A DNA stretch of 64,000 bases from an uncultured Ectothiorhodospiraceae bacterium. Lineage in GTDB: Bacteria; Pseudomonadota; Gammaproteobacteria; Nitrococcales; Nitrococcaceae. Below, piece after piece: positions 52,270 to 61,181 of the stretch. The stretch is from contig CAJXSH010000009.1 in assembly GCA_913061005.1 (NCBI GenBank), positions 1 to 64,000 on the forward strand, given 5' to 3'. The translations under genes were made by a program, and so were the position numbers. The notes under the pieces are model-generated. The model searched no databases, was not told where the DNA came from, and saw nothing but the letters and a program-made list of their open reading frames with translations. The first letter of the stretch is position 1, and every line of letters starts with the position of its first letter.

Positions 52270-53424
52270 ATGCGGCTTGCCGACGACACCAGTTTGCAGC
52301 TTGCCGAGGCGCTGATCCAGCGCGCCTCGGTCACTCCGGCGGATGCCGGGTGCCAGGCCCTGCTGCAGTCGCGGCTTGAGGCGATGGGGTTCGACTGTCA
52401 CGACCTCTCGCAGGGCGAGGTCAGCAATCTGCTGGCCGTGCGGGGTGATGCCGGCCCCTGCCTGCTGTTCGTCGGCCATACCGATGTGGTCCCGCCGGGG
52501 CCGGCAGAACGCTGGCAGAGCCCGCCTTTTGCCCCCACCCGACGGGACGGCCGCCTCTACGGCCGCGGCGCCGCGGATATGAAAAGCAGCATCGCCGCGT
52601 TTATCACCGCCTGCGAGCGACTGACCGCCGCCGGCCCACCCGACCACCTGCGCGTGGCGCTGTTGCTGACAAGCGATGAGGAAGGCCCGGCCATGGACGG
52701 GGTCCGGGCCGTGGCCCCGAGACTGCATGACTACCTGGGCGATATCGACTGGTGTCTGGTCGGCGAGCCCAGCAGCGAGGCGCGGCTTGGCGATACCATC
52801 CGCATCGGCCGGCGCGGCTCGTTGAGCGCCGAGGTCACGATTGACGGCCGGCAAGGGCATGTTGCCTATCCCGCCCATGCCGACAACCCGCTCCACCGGC
52901 TTGCGGCGCTGCTCAATGCCCTTGTCGCCGAGCGCTGGGATGAGGGCACGGCGGCCTTCCCGCCCACCGGGTTTCAGATCACCGGGGTCGATACCGATAC
53001 CGATGCGGTGAATATCATCCCCGGCAGGGCACAGGCGCGGTTCAATCTGCGCTTCTCGCCGGCGTCCACCGCCGCCGGCCTGCAGCGGCGCATCGAGGCG
53101 ATCGCCGCCGCGCATGCACCGGATGCGGCTTTTGTCTGGAAGCACTCGGCCGATCCGTTCGGTGGCGATGCCGGTGAGCTGCGCGCCGCAGTCGAGGCGG
53201 TGATTCACGAGCAGCTTGCAATCACCCCCGTTGCCAACACCGCCGGGGGCACCAGCGATGGCCGGTTCATCGCCCCGCTGGGGGCCGAGGTGGTGGAGCT
53301 GGGGCCGGTGAACGCGACCATCCATCAGCCCGATGAGAACGTCGCACTGGCCGATATCCCGGCGCTCAGCGACCTCTACGAGGCGATCATCCGTCGACTG
53401 GGCTCGCTGCACCCACGCGGCTGA
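52270..53424 (+). CDS. dapE: Succinyl-diaminopimelate desuccinylase
   Basis: 384 residues from ATG 52270. Zinc-dependent M20 peptidase-family enzyme yielding LL-DAP. Zinc and catalytic motifs: LLFVGHTDVVPPGPAERW, LYGRGAADMKSSIAAFI, LLTSDEEGPAMDGVRAV, DWCLVGEPSSEARLGDTIRI and GRRGSLSAEVTIDGRQGHVA for the dimerisation domain, TAGGTSDGRFIAP and GPVNATIHQPDENV at the end. Last gene of the map operon; its 3' end overlaps the convergent FAD protein gene by 38 bases. Confidence 0.97.
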   Translation: MRLADDTSLQLAEALIQRASVTPADAGCQALLQSRLEAMGFDCHDLSQGEVSNLLAVRGDAGPCLLFVGHTDVVPPGPAERWQSPPFAPTRRDGRLYGRGAADMKSSIAAFITACERLTAAGPPDHLRVALLLTSDEEGPAMDGVRAVAPRLHDYLGDIDWCLVGEPSSEARLGDTIRIGRRGSLSAEVTIDGRQGHVAYPAHADNPLHRLAALLNALVAERWDEGTAAFPPTGFQITGVDTDTDAVNIIPGRAQARFNLRFSPASTAAGLQRRIEAIAAAHAPDAAFVWKHSADPFGGDAGELRAAVEAVIHEQLAITPVANTAGGTSDGRFIAPLGAEVVELGPVNATIHQPDENVALADIPALSDLYEAIIRRLGSLHPRG

Positions 53425-54379
53425 GCAACCGGTGCGCGGCGGCGCGCCCGCTCTGCCAGGCGCCTTCGAGGGTGCCATCGCTGACCCAGTCACCGGCACA
53501 CAGGATATCCTCGGACTCGAGATAGCCGCCCTCGGCTTTCAATGCATCGCGTGCCCGGGCAAAACGCCAGCGGTGGACGAATCGTTCAGTGACCACCGGG
53601 TGGCGGTTGATGAGATCGGCAAAGGCCTGGGTCAACCACTCGCCCACCGCATCCTGGGACCATTCGATGTTGGCCTCGGACCAGGCGGCGGTGGCATGCA
53701 GCAACCAGATCTCGGGCAGGTGCGGCCGCTCGGGCCGTGAGCCGGAACGCGCGATCCAGCCCAAAGGCCCACTACTGGGGAAACCGGCATCAAAACCAAG
53801 CTCGAGCGGTGCCTCGAGCACCAGCCCCACCGCCCAGCAGGGCTGCATCCGGGCCGTGGCCGCCCTGGCGGCCAGACGCGGACACGGCTCGGCCAAAAGG
53901 GACTGGCTCTGGGGCGCCGGCGCGGTGAGAATCAGCCCGTCGAATTCGCCCAGCGACTCGCCCTGGCGCTCACGCAGCACCCAGCCGGTGAGCTCGCGGG
54001 TGATCTCGCTGACCTGCACCGAGCAATGCAAATCGAGCCCTTCGGCCAGGTGCCGGGCCAGCGCCGACATCCGCGGGACGGCGACCAGTCGGGCCTGCGG
54101 CCGGGCCGGCTGCTGTTCGGGAAGCACCCGTGGCTCGACGGACCAGGGTGCGACCACCCCCGCCTCGATCCACTGATCAACGGTTTGCCGGAATGCCGGA
54201 TCCCGGGCGGTGAAATAAGGCAGCCCCAGGTCAATGCCGCCATGGTCGGTGCGCTTGCTCACGCTGCGGCCACCCGGCCCACGGCCTTTGTCGAAGATCA
54301 CCGGCTGATGGCCCGCCGCCTTGAGCACACCGGCGGCGGTCAGACCGGCGATTCCCGCCCCGATGATGGCTATGCGCAT
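53387..54379 (-). CDS. Renalase-like FAD-dependent amine oxidase family protein
   Basis: 330 residues from ATG 54379, which has GGGAG six bases upstream; an in-frame TTG at 54385 adds two residues. The dinucleotide-binding motif MRIAIIGAGIAGLTAAGVLK is at the N-terminus, followed by FDKGRGPGGRSVSKR, IDLGLPYFTARDP (substrate loop) and, at the C-terminus, DILCAGDWVSDGTLEGAWQSG closing the FAD site. This layout matches bacterial renalase-like proteins, which oxidise dihydronicotinamide isomers. The substrate here is unknown. It lies alone between convergent dapE and dapB. Confidence 0.85.
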   Translation of the reverse strand: MRIAIIGAGIAGLTAAGVLKAAGHQPVIFDKGRGPGGRSVSKRTDHGGIDLGLPYFTARDPAFRQTVDQWIEAGVVAPWSVEPRVLPEQQPARPQARLVAVPRMSALARHLAEGLDLHCSVQVSEITRELTGWVLRERQGESLGEFDGLILTAPAPQSQSLLAEPCPRLAARAATARMQPCWAVGLVLEAPLELGFDAGFPSSGPLGWIARSGSRPERPHLPEIWLLHATAAWSEANIEWSQDAVGEWLTQAFADLINRHPVVTERFVHRWRFARARDALKAEGGYLESEDILCAGDWVSDGTLEGAWQSGRAAAHRLLSRVGAASPVDG

Positions 54380-54405
54380 TGGCAACTCCCGCCGGTTGGT
54401 TTCAC

Positions 54406-55215
54406 TCAGCCTCGCAGCCCGAGCACGTCCTCCATATCGTAACGCCCCGGCGGCTGATCCTTCACCCAGTGCGCGGCGCGCAGCGCCCCCCGGGCAAAGA
54501 CGGCCCGGGAGGAGGCGCGGTGGGTGAGCTCGAGCCGCTCCCCCTCACCGGCGAAGAGCACCGTATGTTCACCGACGATGTCTCCGCCGCGCAGCGTCTG
54601 AAAGCCGATTTCGCCCCTCGGCCGGGCCCCGGTAATGCCGTGGCGCGCGTAGACGGCCCGATCCTCGAGCGCCACCCCACGGCCGGCGGCCACCGACTCG
54701 CCCAACGCCCTGGCGGTCCCCGAAGGCGCGTCCTGTTTGTGCCGGTGATGCGCCTCGACGATCTCGATATCGTAGTCATCCCCCAGCGCCCCGGCGGCAA
54801 CACGGGCGAGATGCCGCATCAGGGTCACGCCACTGCTGTAGTTGGCTGCCTGGACCAGCGGCACCCGGGCGGCCACGGCATCGAGTCGGGCCACGTCGTC
54901 GCTGTCGAGCCCCGTGGTTCCGATGACAATGGGCGTGGTGGTGGCCTCGGCCGCCGCCAGATTGCCTGACAGGGCCGCCGGCAGCGTGAAATCCACGAGG
55001 ACGTCCGCCGCCTGCGCCGCCGCCATGGGGTCGTCCACCACAGCAACCCCGGCCTGCCCGGCACCGGCCAGCTCGCCGGCGTCACGGCCCACCCAGGGGC
55101 TACCCGGCTCGACCGTGGCCGCGCCCAGCGCCAGGTCCGTTGACTCTGCCACCAGCTGCACCAGTGTCCGGCCCATGCGCCCGCCGGCGCCGAGAATGCC
55201 CACACGAACGTCCAC
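54406..55215 (-). CDS. dapB: 4-hydroxy-tetrahydrodipicolinate reductase
   Basis: 269 residues from GTG 55215, which shares one base with the dnaJ stop (TAGTG). Reduces the DapA product with NAD(P)H, leading to DAP and lysine. RVGILGAGGRMGRTLVQLV binds the cofactor; DVLVDFTLPAAL, VIGTTGLDS, AANYSSGVTLM, YDIEIVEAHHRHKQDAPSGT (catalytic His and Lys) and ARPRGEIGFQTLRGGDIVGE are diagnostic. It may be expressed from the dnaKJ transcript. Confidence 0.97.
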   Translation of the reverse strand: MDVRVGILGAGGRMGRTLVQLVAESTDLALGAATVEPGSPWVGRDAGELAGAGQAGVAVVDDPMAAAQAADVLVDFTLPAALSGNLAAAEATTTPIVIGTTGLDSDDVARLDAVAARVPLVQAANYSSGVTLMRHLARVAAGALGDDYDIEIVEAHHRHKQDAPSGTARALGESVAAGRGVALEDRAVYARHGITGARPRGEIGFQTLRGGDIVGEHTVLFAGEGERLELTHRASSRAVFARGALRAAHWVKDQPPGRYDMEDVLGLRG

Positions 55216-56357
55216 TAGAACTTCATCCCTTCGAAGAACGATTTCACCGAATCCAGCCACGAGCTGCCCCGGGGGCTGTGGTGCTCGCCCCCATGCTCCA
55301 GGGTCTCGGCCAGCTCCTCGAGCAGCTTTTTCTGCCGGCCGGTGAGGTTGACCGGTGTCTCCACCGCGACCCGGCAGAGCAGATCCCCCGGCGTGCCTCC
55401 CCGGACTGGCTTGACGCCCTTGCCACGCACCCGAAAGACCTTGCCGGACTGGGTGCCCGCCGGCACCCGCAGGCTGACCCGGCCCTCGAGGGTGGGGACT
55501 TCGAGCTCGCCGCCCAGCGCGGCGGTGGTCATGCTCACCGGGATGTCACAGCGCAGATCGGCCCCATCGCGGGTGAAGATGGGATGGGGCTTGACCACCA
55601 TCTCGACATAAAGATCGCCGGGTGGGCCGCCCTGCTCGCCCGGCTCACCCTCGCCCGAGAGGCGAATGCGATCCCCGGTGTCGACGCCGGGCGGGACCCG
55701 CACATTGAGGGTTTTCTGATCGGCCACCGTGCCCTTGCCACCGCATTTGCGGCACGGATCGCTGATGATCTGGCCGCTGCCGCTGCAGCGCGGACAGCTT
55801 TGCTGGACCGAGAAAAACCCCTGCTGCATGCGCACTTCGCCGTGCCCCTTGCAGGTCGGGCAGGTCTGGGGCTGGCTGCCGGGGGCCGCACCGCTGCCCT
55901 CGCAGGCATCACAGCGCACCTGGGTGGGGATGCGGATTTCCCGCTCCACCCCCTGGACGGCCTCTTCGAGCGAGACCTCCATGCGGTAGCGCAGATCCGC
56001 CCCCCGAAAGGCCCGGGACCCGCCCCGGCCGCCGCCGAAGATATCGCCAAAGATATCGCCAAAGACATCCGAGAAGTCGGCCCCGCCAAAGCCGCCCGGC
56101 CCACCGGTGCCGCCGCCGCCACCGGCGCCGGCCTCGACACCGGCATGGCCGAACTGGTCGTAAGCGGCCCGCTTTTGCGGGTCGCTTAAGACCTCGTAGG
56201 CCTCCTTGGCTTCCTTGAAGCGAACCTCGGCGTCGGTATCACCCGGATTGCGATCCGGGTGATATTTCATCGCCAGCCGGCGGTAGGCCTTTTTCAGGTC
56301 CCCTTCGGAGGCATTCTGCGAGACACCCAGTACGTCGTAGTAATCACGTTTTGACAT
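55215..56357 (-). CDS. dnaJ: Chaperone DnaJ (type A)
   Basis: 380 residues. Hsp40 co-chaperone of DnaK. J domain at residues 1-70 ([35 protein letters not shown] with the HPD motif), Gly/Phe region ([20 protein letters not shown]), then the zinc domain with four CxxCxGxG repeats ([32 protein letters not shown]), and the substrate-binding C-terminus. Follows dnaK by 9 bases. Confidence 0.98.
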   Translation of the reverse strand: MSKRDYYDVLGVSQNASEGDLKKAYRRLAMKYHPDRNPGDTDAEVRFKEAKEAYEVLSDPQKRAAYDQFGHAGVEAGAGGGGGTGGPGGFGGADFSDVFGDIFGDIFGGGRGGSRAFRGADLRYRMEVSLEEAVQGVEREIRIPTQVRCDACEGSGAAPGSQPQTCPTCKGHGEVRMQQGFFSVQQSCPRCSGSGQIISDPCRKCGGKGTVADQKTLNVRVPPGVDTGDRIRLSGEGEPGEQGGPPGDLYVEMVVKPHPIFTRDGADLRCDIPVSMTTAALGGELEVPTLEGRVSLRVPAGTQSGKVFRVRGKGVKPVRGGTPGDLLCRVAVETPVNLTGRQKKLLEELAETLEHGGEHHSPRGSSWLDSVKSFFEGMKF

Positions 56358-56366
56358 CCGCAGAGG

Positions 56367-58289
56367 TTACTTCTTTTCGTCGTCCTTGACTTCCTCGAAC
56401 TCGGCGTCGACGACATCCTCCTGATCAGAGGCGCCCTGCCCGTCCGCGGATCCCGCATCGGCCTGACCGTCGGCGTCCTGGTAGAGCTTCTCGGCGAGTT
56501 TGCCGGAAGCCTCGGCCAGCGCCTGGGTCTTGCTGTCGATGGTGTCCTTGTCATCACCCTTGAGCGCCTCTTCGACCTCGGTGATGGCATCCTCGACGGC
56601 CTTTTTCTCCTCGTCGCTGGCCTTGTCACCGACCTCGTCCAGGCTCTTGCGCGCCGCGTGGATGAGGTTGTCGGCCTGGTTGCGGCTCTCAACGAGCTCC
56701 CGGGCCTTGCGGTCCTCTTCGGCGTGGGCCTCGGCATCATCCACCATGCGGTTGATCTCGTCCTCGGACAGACCGCTCGAGGCACGGATCTGGATGGACT
56801 GCTCCTTGCCGGTGCCCTTGTCCTTGGCGGTGACATGCAGAATGCCGTTGGCATCGATGTCGAAGGTCACCTCGATCTGCGGGACCCCGCGGGGCGCCGG
56901 CGGGATGTCGGAGAGATCGAACTTGCCAAGCGACTTGTTATCGCTGGCCATCTCGCGCTCGCCCTGCAGGACGTGGACGGTCACCGCGCTCTGGTTGTCA
57001 TCGGCGGTCGAGAACACCTGATTGGCCTTGGTCGGGATGGTGGTGTTTTTCTCGATGAGCTTGGTCATCACCCCGCCCAGGGTCTCGATGCCCAGCGAAA
57101 GCGGTGTGACGTCGAGCAACAGCACATCCTTGACGTCACCACCCAGTACGCCGCCCTGGATGGCCGCACCAATGGCCACCGCCTCGTCCGGGTTGACGTC
57201 GCGCCGCGGATCCTTGCCAAAGTACTCGGTCACCGCCTCCTGCACCTTGGGCGTGCGGGTCTGGCCGCCCACCAGGATGACCTCGTCGATATCGCTCGCC
57301 TTCAGTCCGGCGTCCTTGAGCGCCACCTCGCAGGGCTTGATGGTGCGCTTGACCAGATCATCCACCAGGCTCTCGAGCTTGGCCCGGGTGAGCTTGAGGT
57401 TGAGATGCTTGGGCCCGCTCTGATCGGCGGTGATGTAGGGCAGATTGACCTCGGTCTGCTGCGCCGAGGAAAGCTCGATCTTGGCCTTCTCGGCGGCTTC
57501 CTTGAGCCGCTGCAGCGCCAGCCGGTCGCCGCCCAGGTCGATGCCCTGATCCTTTTTGAACTCGGCGATCAGATAGTCGATGACCGCCCGGTCAAAGTCC
57601 TCACCGCCCAGGAAGGTATCGCCGTTGGTGGAGAGCACCTCGAACTGATGCTCGCCCTCGACCTCGGCGATCTCGATGATCGAGACGTCGAAGGTGCCGC
57701 CGCCCAGGTCATAGACCGCCACCTTGCGATCACCGCCCTGCTTGTCCAGGCCATAGGCGAGTGCCGCGGCGGTGGGCTCGTTGATGATGCGCTTGACCTC
57801 AAGCCCGGCGATGCGGCCGGCGTCCTTGGTCGCCTGACGCTGCGAGTCGTTGAAATACGCCGGCACGGTGATCACCGCCTCGGTGACCTCCTCGCCCAGA
57901 TAGTCCTCGGCAGTCTTTTTCATCTTCTGCAGGACCCGGGCGGAGATCTCCGGCGGCGCCATCTTTTTGTCGCGCACCTCTACCCAGGCGTCACCGTTGT
58001 CCGCCTTGACGATGCTGTAGGGCATTTCCTTGACGTCGCGCTGGACCACGTCCTCTTCGAACTTGCGGCCCACCAGGCGCTTGATGGCGTGCAGGGTATT
58101 TTCGGGGTTGGTCACCGCCTGCCGCTTGGCTGCCGCGCCCACGAGGACCTCGCCGTCCTCGCTGAAGGCCACCGTCGAGGGGGTGGTGCGGTCACCCTCG
58201 GCGTTTTCGATGACCCGTGCCGATCCCCCCTCCATGATCGCGACGCAGGAATTGGTGGTTCCCAGGTCGATTCCGATGATCTTGCCCAT
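56367..58289 (-). CDS. dnaK: Chaperone DnaK (Hsp70)
   Basis: 640 residues. ATPase domain: [73 protein letters not shown]. Substrate-binding domain: [40 protein letters not shown]. Acidic lid and tail ending [17 protein letters not shown] lies upstream of the ATG. A heat-shock-like promoter may occupy the grpE-dnaK gap, allowing separate induction of dnaK-dnaJ within the hrcA-grpE-dnaK-dnaJ transcript. Confidence 0.99.
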   Translation of the reverse strand: MGKIIGIDLGTTNSCVAIMEGGSARVIENAEGDRTTPSTVAFSEDGEVLVGAAAKRQAVTNPENTLHAIKRLVGRKFEEDVVQRDVKEMPYSIVKADNGDAWVEVRDKKMAPPEISARVLQKMKKTAEDYLGEEVTEAVITVPAYFNDSQRQATKDAGRIAGLEVKRIINEPTAAALAYGLDKQGGDRKVAVYDLGGGTFDVSIIEIAEVEGEHQFEVLSTNGDTFLGGEDFDRAVIDYLIAEFKKDQGIDLGGDRLALQRLKEAAEKAKIELSSAQQTEVNLPYITADQSGPKHLNLKLTRAKLESLVDDLVKRTIKPCEVALKDAGLKASDIDEVILVGGQTRTPKVQEAVTEYFGKDPRRDVNPDEAVAIGAAIQGGVLGGDVKDVLLLDVTPLSLGIETLGGVMTKLIEKNTTIPTKANQVFSTADDNQSAVTVHVLQGEREMASDNKSLGKFDLSDIPPAPRGVPQIEVTFDIDANGILHVTAKDKGTGKEQSIQIRASSGLSEDEINRMVDDAEAHAEEDRKARELVESRNQADNLIHAARKSLDEVGDKASDEEKKAVEDAITEVEEALKGDDKDTIDSKTQALAEASGKLAEKLYQDADGQADAGSADGQGASDQEDVVDAEFEEVKDDEKK

Positions 58290-58330
58290 TTGCTCGTGCT
58301 CCTTAAAAACTCAAATCAATTCATTGGCCG

Positions 58331-58358
58331 ATATTTAGGCGGGCCGGGTGGTTTTCAA
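58331..58358 (-). promoter_or_regulatory. Possible RpoH (sigma-32) promoter before dnaK
   Basis: Minus strand: TTGAAA (58353-58358, overlapping the grpE stop), 13-base spacer, CCTAAATAT (58331-58339). This resembles the E. coli sigma-32 consensus CTTGAAA / CCCCATNT. The match of the -10 is partial. Confidence 0.35.
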
Positions 58359-59086
58359 CCCCCCTCGTCGCCCTCGCCCTTGTCGGCATCGGCGGGATCG
58401 CCGCCGGACTGGGCCGGGGCCTTGGCCACGATGACCATCGCCGGCCGCAGCAACCGCTCGCCAAGCCGATACCCCTTTTGCACCACACTCAAAACGGTGT
58501 TGGGTTCGGCCTCGCTGGACTCCTGGGCGGCCATCGCCTCGTGGACCGCCGGGTCAAAGCGCTCGCCCTGCGGCGAGACCGCCTCGATGTTGAACTTATC
58601 GAGCGCCTGCTCGAACATCCGAAGCGTCAGCTCCGAGCCCTCGGCCAGCTTCTCGACATCGGCACTCTCGCTGCGGGCGGCCTGCACCCCCATCTCGAGG
58701 CTGTCCTTGACCGCGAGCAGCTCGCCGGCGAGCTTCTCGAGCGACTGCTGCCGCGCCGAGGCGACATCCTTTTCGGCGCGCCGGCGCTGGTTTTCCATCT
58801 CGGCCCGGGCGCGCAGGAACTGATTCCAGTTCTCCTCGGCCCGCGCCTCGGCCTCGGACAGCGCATTGCGCAGGGTCTCGATCTCGCCGACGTCGGCGGC
58901 GGCTTCGGCCTCGGGGGCCTCACCGGCCTCATCGGCGGCAGGGTCGATCCCGGCGGCCCGGGCGGCGTCGCTTGGGGATTCGTCGTTGGGCTGGCCGCCG
59001 GCGCCGGCCGGTTGGCCGTTCGACTGGCCCTCAGCGCCGGCCGCCGGGTCGGATTCCGGCTGAGCGCGCTTATCCTCTTCGCTCAT
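58355..59086 (-). CDS. grpE: Nucleotide exchange factor GrpE with a long acidic N-terminus
   Basis: 243 residues, longer than E. coli GrpE (197). The first ~65 residues are disordered, rich in Gly, Ala, Glu and Asp ([19 protein letters not shown]). Then the long helix (IETLRNALSEAEARAEENWN, QFLRARAEMENQRRRAEKDV) and beta-domain motifs (FDPAVHEAMA, TVLSVVQKGYRLGERLLRPA, MVIVAK) of the family. It releases ADP from DnaK. Sits between hrcA and dnaK. Confidence 0.96.
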   Translation of the reverse strand: MSEEDKRAQPESDPAAGAEGQSNGQPAGAGGQPNDESPSDAARAAGIDPAADEAGEAPEAEAAADVGEIETLRNALSEAEARAEENWNQFLRARAEMENQRRRAEKDVASARQQSLEKLAGELLAVKDSLEMGVQAARSESADVEKLAEGSELTLRMFEQALDKFNIEAVSPQGERFDPAVHEAMAAQESSEAEPNTVLSVVQKGYRLGERLLRPAMVIVAKAPAQSGGDPADADKGEGDEGG

Positions 59087-59132
59087 GGTCTACTCCGTTA
59101 TTGTCCTGACACCTTGTCGGTGGAATTGGGGA

Positions 59133-60188
59133 TTAATGGCCGGGTTTCAAGGCATGCCCGAGCAATCGGGCGGTGACATCGACAATCGGGATGACCCGGT
59201 CGTAGGCCATGCGTGTTGGCCCGATCACGCCCAAAACCCCAAGGACCTCGTCGTCACTCTGATAGGTCGAGGTCACCAGGCTCACCCCGTCAAAGGCCTG
59301 ATACCCGGACTCCTGGCCGATGAAGATCTGCACGCCATCGGCCGCCAGGCACCGGTCGAGCAGATGCAGGATATCGCGCTTGCGACCGAAGGCTTCGAAC
59401 AGTTCTTTGAGCTTCTCGACGCTGGAGAGCTCGGCAAAGGTCATCAGATTGGTCTCGCCGGCCATGACAAAGTCGTCTTCCTCGCCATCGCCGTCATTGA
59501 AAAGCTCCTGCGCCACGGCAATGGCCGATGTCATGAGGCTGTTCATGTGCTGTTGATCGGCCTGCATGGCCTCGAGCAGCCCGCGGCGGACCTCCGCGAC
59601 GCTCTTGCCGGCGAACTCCGCGGACAGGTAGTTGGCCACCTGCTGGAGCTCGGCCGGGTCGTAGGCGCGGTCGGTTTCGATGACCCGGTTCTGCACCTCG
59701 TGGTCGTTGAGCACCGTGATCGCCAGGATGCGCCGCTCGGTCAGCGGCAGGAATTCGATATGCCGAATCGCACCGTAGTCGCGCCGCGGCAGGGTCACCA
59801 CGCCGGCCAGATGCGTGAGCCCGGAGAGCAGATTGGAGGCGGAATCCACCAGCGATTCGCGATCCTGGCCACCGTCGAGGCGGATTTGCAGATTATCCGC
59901 ATCCAGCCCGCCGTCGCTGCGGACCTTGAGCAGCGAGTCGACAAAAAACCGATAGCCCCGGTCGGTGGGGATACGCCCGGAGGAGGTATGGGGCGATTGG
60001 ACGTAGCCGGCCTCTTCGAGATCGGCCATGACATTGCGAATGGACGCGGCACTCAGGTCGAGCCCCGAGTCCCGGGTCAGCGCCCGCGAACCCACCGGCT
60101 GGCCGTCACGGATATAGCGATGGACGAGCATCTTGAGCAGATGCTGCGCGCGCTCTGTGAGCGGCTCCTCGACCTGTCGCTGAACCAT
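59133..60188 (-). CDS. hrcA: Heat-inducible transcription repressor HrcA
   Basis: 351 residues from ATG 60188 with GGAGG just upstream. It represses heat-shock genes by binding CIRCE. The N-terminal winged helix reads LTERAQHLLKMLVHRYIRDG, QPVGSRALTRDSGLDLSAAS, IRNVMADLEEAGYVQSPHTS, SGRIPTDRGYRFFVD. The C-terminal part (FIGQESGYQAFDGVSLVTST, GVLGVIGPTRMAYDRVIPIV) is typical. It heads hrcA-grpE-dnaK-dnaJ and has its own CIRCE, so it should be autoregulated. Confidence 0.97.
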   Translation of the reverse strand: MVQRQVEEPLTERAQHLLKMLVHRYIRDGQPVGSRALTRDSGLDLSAASIRNVMADLEEAGYVQSPHTSSGRIPTDRGYRFFVDSLLKVRSDGGLDADNLQIRLDGGQDRESLVDSASNLLSGLTHLAGVVTLPRRDYGAIRHIEFLPLTERRILAITVLNDHEVQNRVIETDRAYDPAELQQVANYLSAEFAGKSVAEVRRGLLEAMQADQQHMNSLMTSAIAVAQELFNDGDGEEDDFVMAGETNLMTFAELSSVEKLKELFEAFGRKRDILHLLDRCLAADGVQIFIGQESGYQAFDGVSLVTSTYQSDDEVLGVLGVIGPTRMAYDRVIPIVDVTARLLGHALKPGH

Positions 60189-60202
60189 GCAACCTCCGTT
60201 GA

Positions 60203-60229
60203 TTGGCACTCCCGACCCAAGAGTGCTAA
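60203..60229. promoter_or_regulatory. CIRCE operator
   Basis: TTGGCACTC, 9-base spacer, GAGTGCTAA: one change from the consensus TTAGCACTC-N9-GAGTGCTAA. It lies just downstream of the hrcA promoter -10 and 14 bases before the hrcA start, so bound HrcA would block initiation or early elongation. It is also 79 bases upstream of nadK on the other strand. Confidence 0.93.
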
Positions 60230-60232
60230 CTG

Positions 60233-60261
60233 ACGCTAACAACGGCTCATCAGGCTGTCAA
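60233..60261 (-). promoter_or_regulatory. Sigma-70 promoter of hrcA operon
   Basis: Minus strand TTGACA (60256-60261), 17-base spacer, TAGCGT (60233-60238), immediately upstream of the CIRCE element. Identical hexamers and spacing to the alaC promoter. Confidence 0.65.
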
Positions 60262-60308
60262 TTTGCAGGTAGCGTGCTAAGTTGTCGCCACCGACGATCG
60301 GGGGTTTC

Positions 60309-61181
60309 ATGGAATCGTTCCAGCGCATCGCCATTACCGGCAAACCCAACGACAGTGCCGTCACCGATACCATCGGCCGGCTTGTCGAGCGGCTTGAATC
60401 CCTCGGCCGCACCGTCCATGTCGACAGCGCCCTGGCGCTTGAGGGCTCGACGGCCGACGACACCCTGGCCGCGCTCTCCCCGGTCATTGATCTGCTCATC
60501 GTCGTCGGCGGCGACGGCACCCTGTTGCATGCCGCGAAGACCGTTGCCGAGCACGATGTCCCGGTGCTGGGGGTCAACCGCGGGCGGCTGGGGTTTCTGG
60601 TGGATGTCTCACCCGAGCGGTTCGACGAGATCGAAGCGGTGATCGACGGGGCGATGACCATCGAAGAGCGTTTGATGCTCGAAGCCCGCGTGCGGGTGGG
60701 CGACCGGGTGGTCGCCGAGGCCCCGGCGCTCAACGACGTGGTGCTGCAGAAATGGAACACCTCGCGGATGATCGAGTTCGAGACCTGGATTGATGGCGAG
60801 CCCTGCAACCGCCACCGATCGGACGGGCTGATCATCTCGACGCCCACCGGCTCGACCGCTTATGCCCTCTCCGGCGGTGGCCCCATCATGCACCCGGGCA
60901 TCCACGCCATGGCCCTGGTGCCGGTCTGCCCCCACACCCTGAGCAACCGGCCGCTTGTCATCAGCGCCGACAGCCGGGTCGAGGTCCGGGTCGCCCCCGA
61001 GCACATCCACCAGGTCCATGTCAGCTGCGATGGTCAGACCGACCTGACCCTCGAGGACGGGGCCCGGGCCGAGATCGTCGCCTCGCCCCACCGACTGCGA
61101 CTTGTGCACCCTCCCGGCCACCGCTACTTCGATATCCTGCGCGCCAAGCTTCGCTGGGGGGATGGAGCCGCGCCATGCTAA
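60309..61181 (+). CDS. nadK: NAD kinase
   Basis: 290 residues from ATG 60309. ATP-dependent phosphorylation of NAD to NADP. The signature VVGGDGTLLHA is at residues 66-76, GVNRGRLGFLVDVSPERF, ALNDVVLQKWNTSRMIEF, HRSDGLIISTPTGSTAYALS and GGPIMHPGIHAM follow. Divergent from hrcA; overlaps recN by 7 bases, as in many gammaproteobacteria where nadK-recN are paired. Confidence 0.97.
   Translation: MESFQRIAITGKPNDSAVTDTIGRLVERLESLGRTVHVDSALALEGSTADDTLAALSPVIDLLIVVGGDGTLLHAAKTVAEHDVPVLGVNRGRLGFLVDVSPERFDEIEAVIDGAMTIEERLMLEARVRVGDRVVAEAPALNDVVLQKWNTSRMIEFETWIDGEPCNRHRSDGLIISTPTGSTAYALSGGGPIMHPGIHAMALVPVCPHTLSNRPLVISADSRVEVRVAPEHIHQVHVSCDGQTDLTLEDGARAEIVASPHRLRLVHPPGHRYFDILRAKLRWGDGAAPC

Noticed and set aside
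56658-58823. Plus-strand open frame of about 721 codons
   Set aside because: It is antisense to dnaK and grpE; the acid/hydrophobic pattern is the mirror of DnaK codons.
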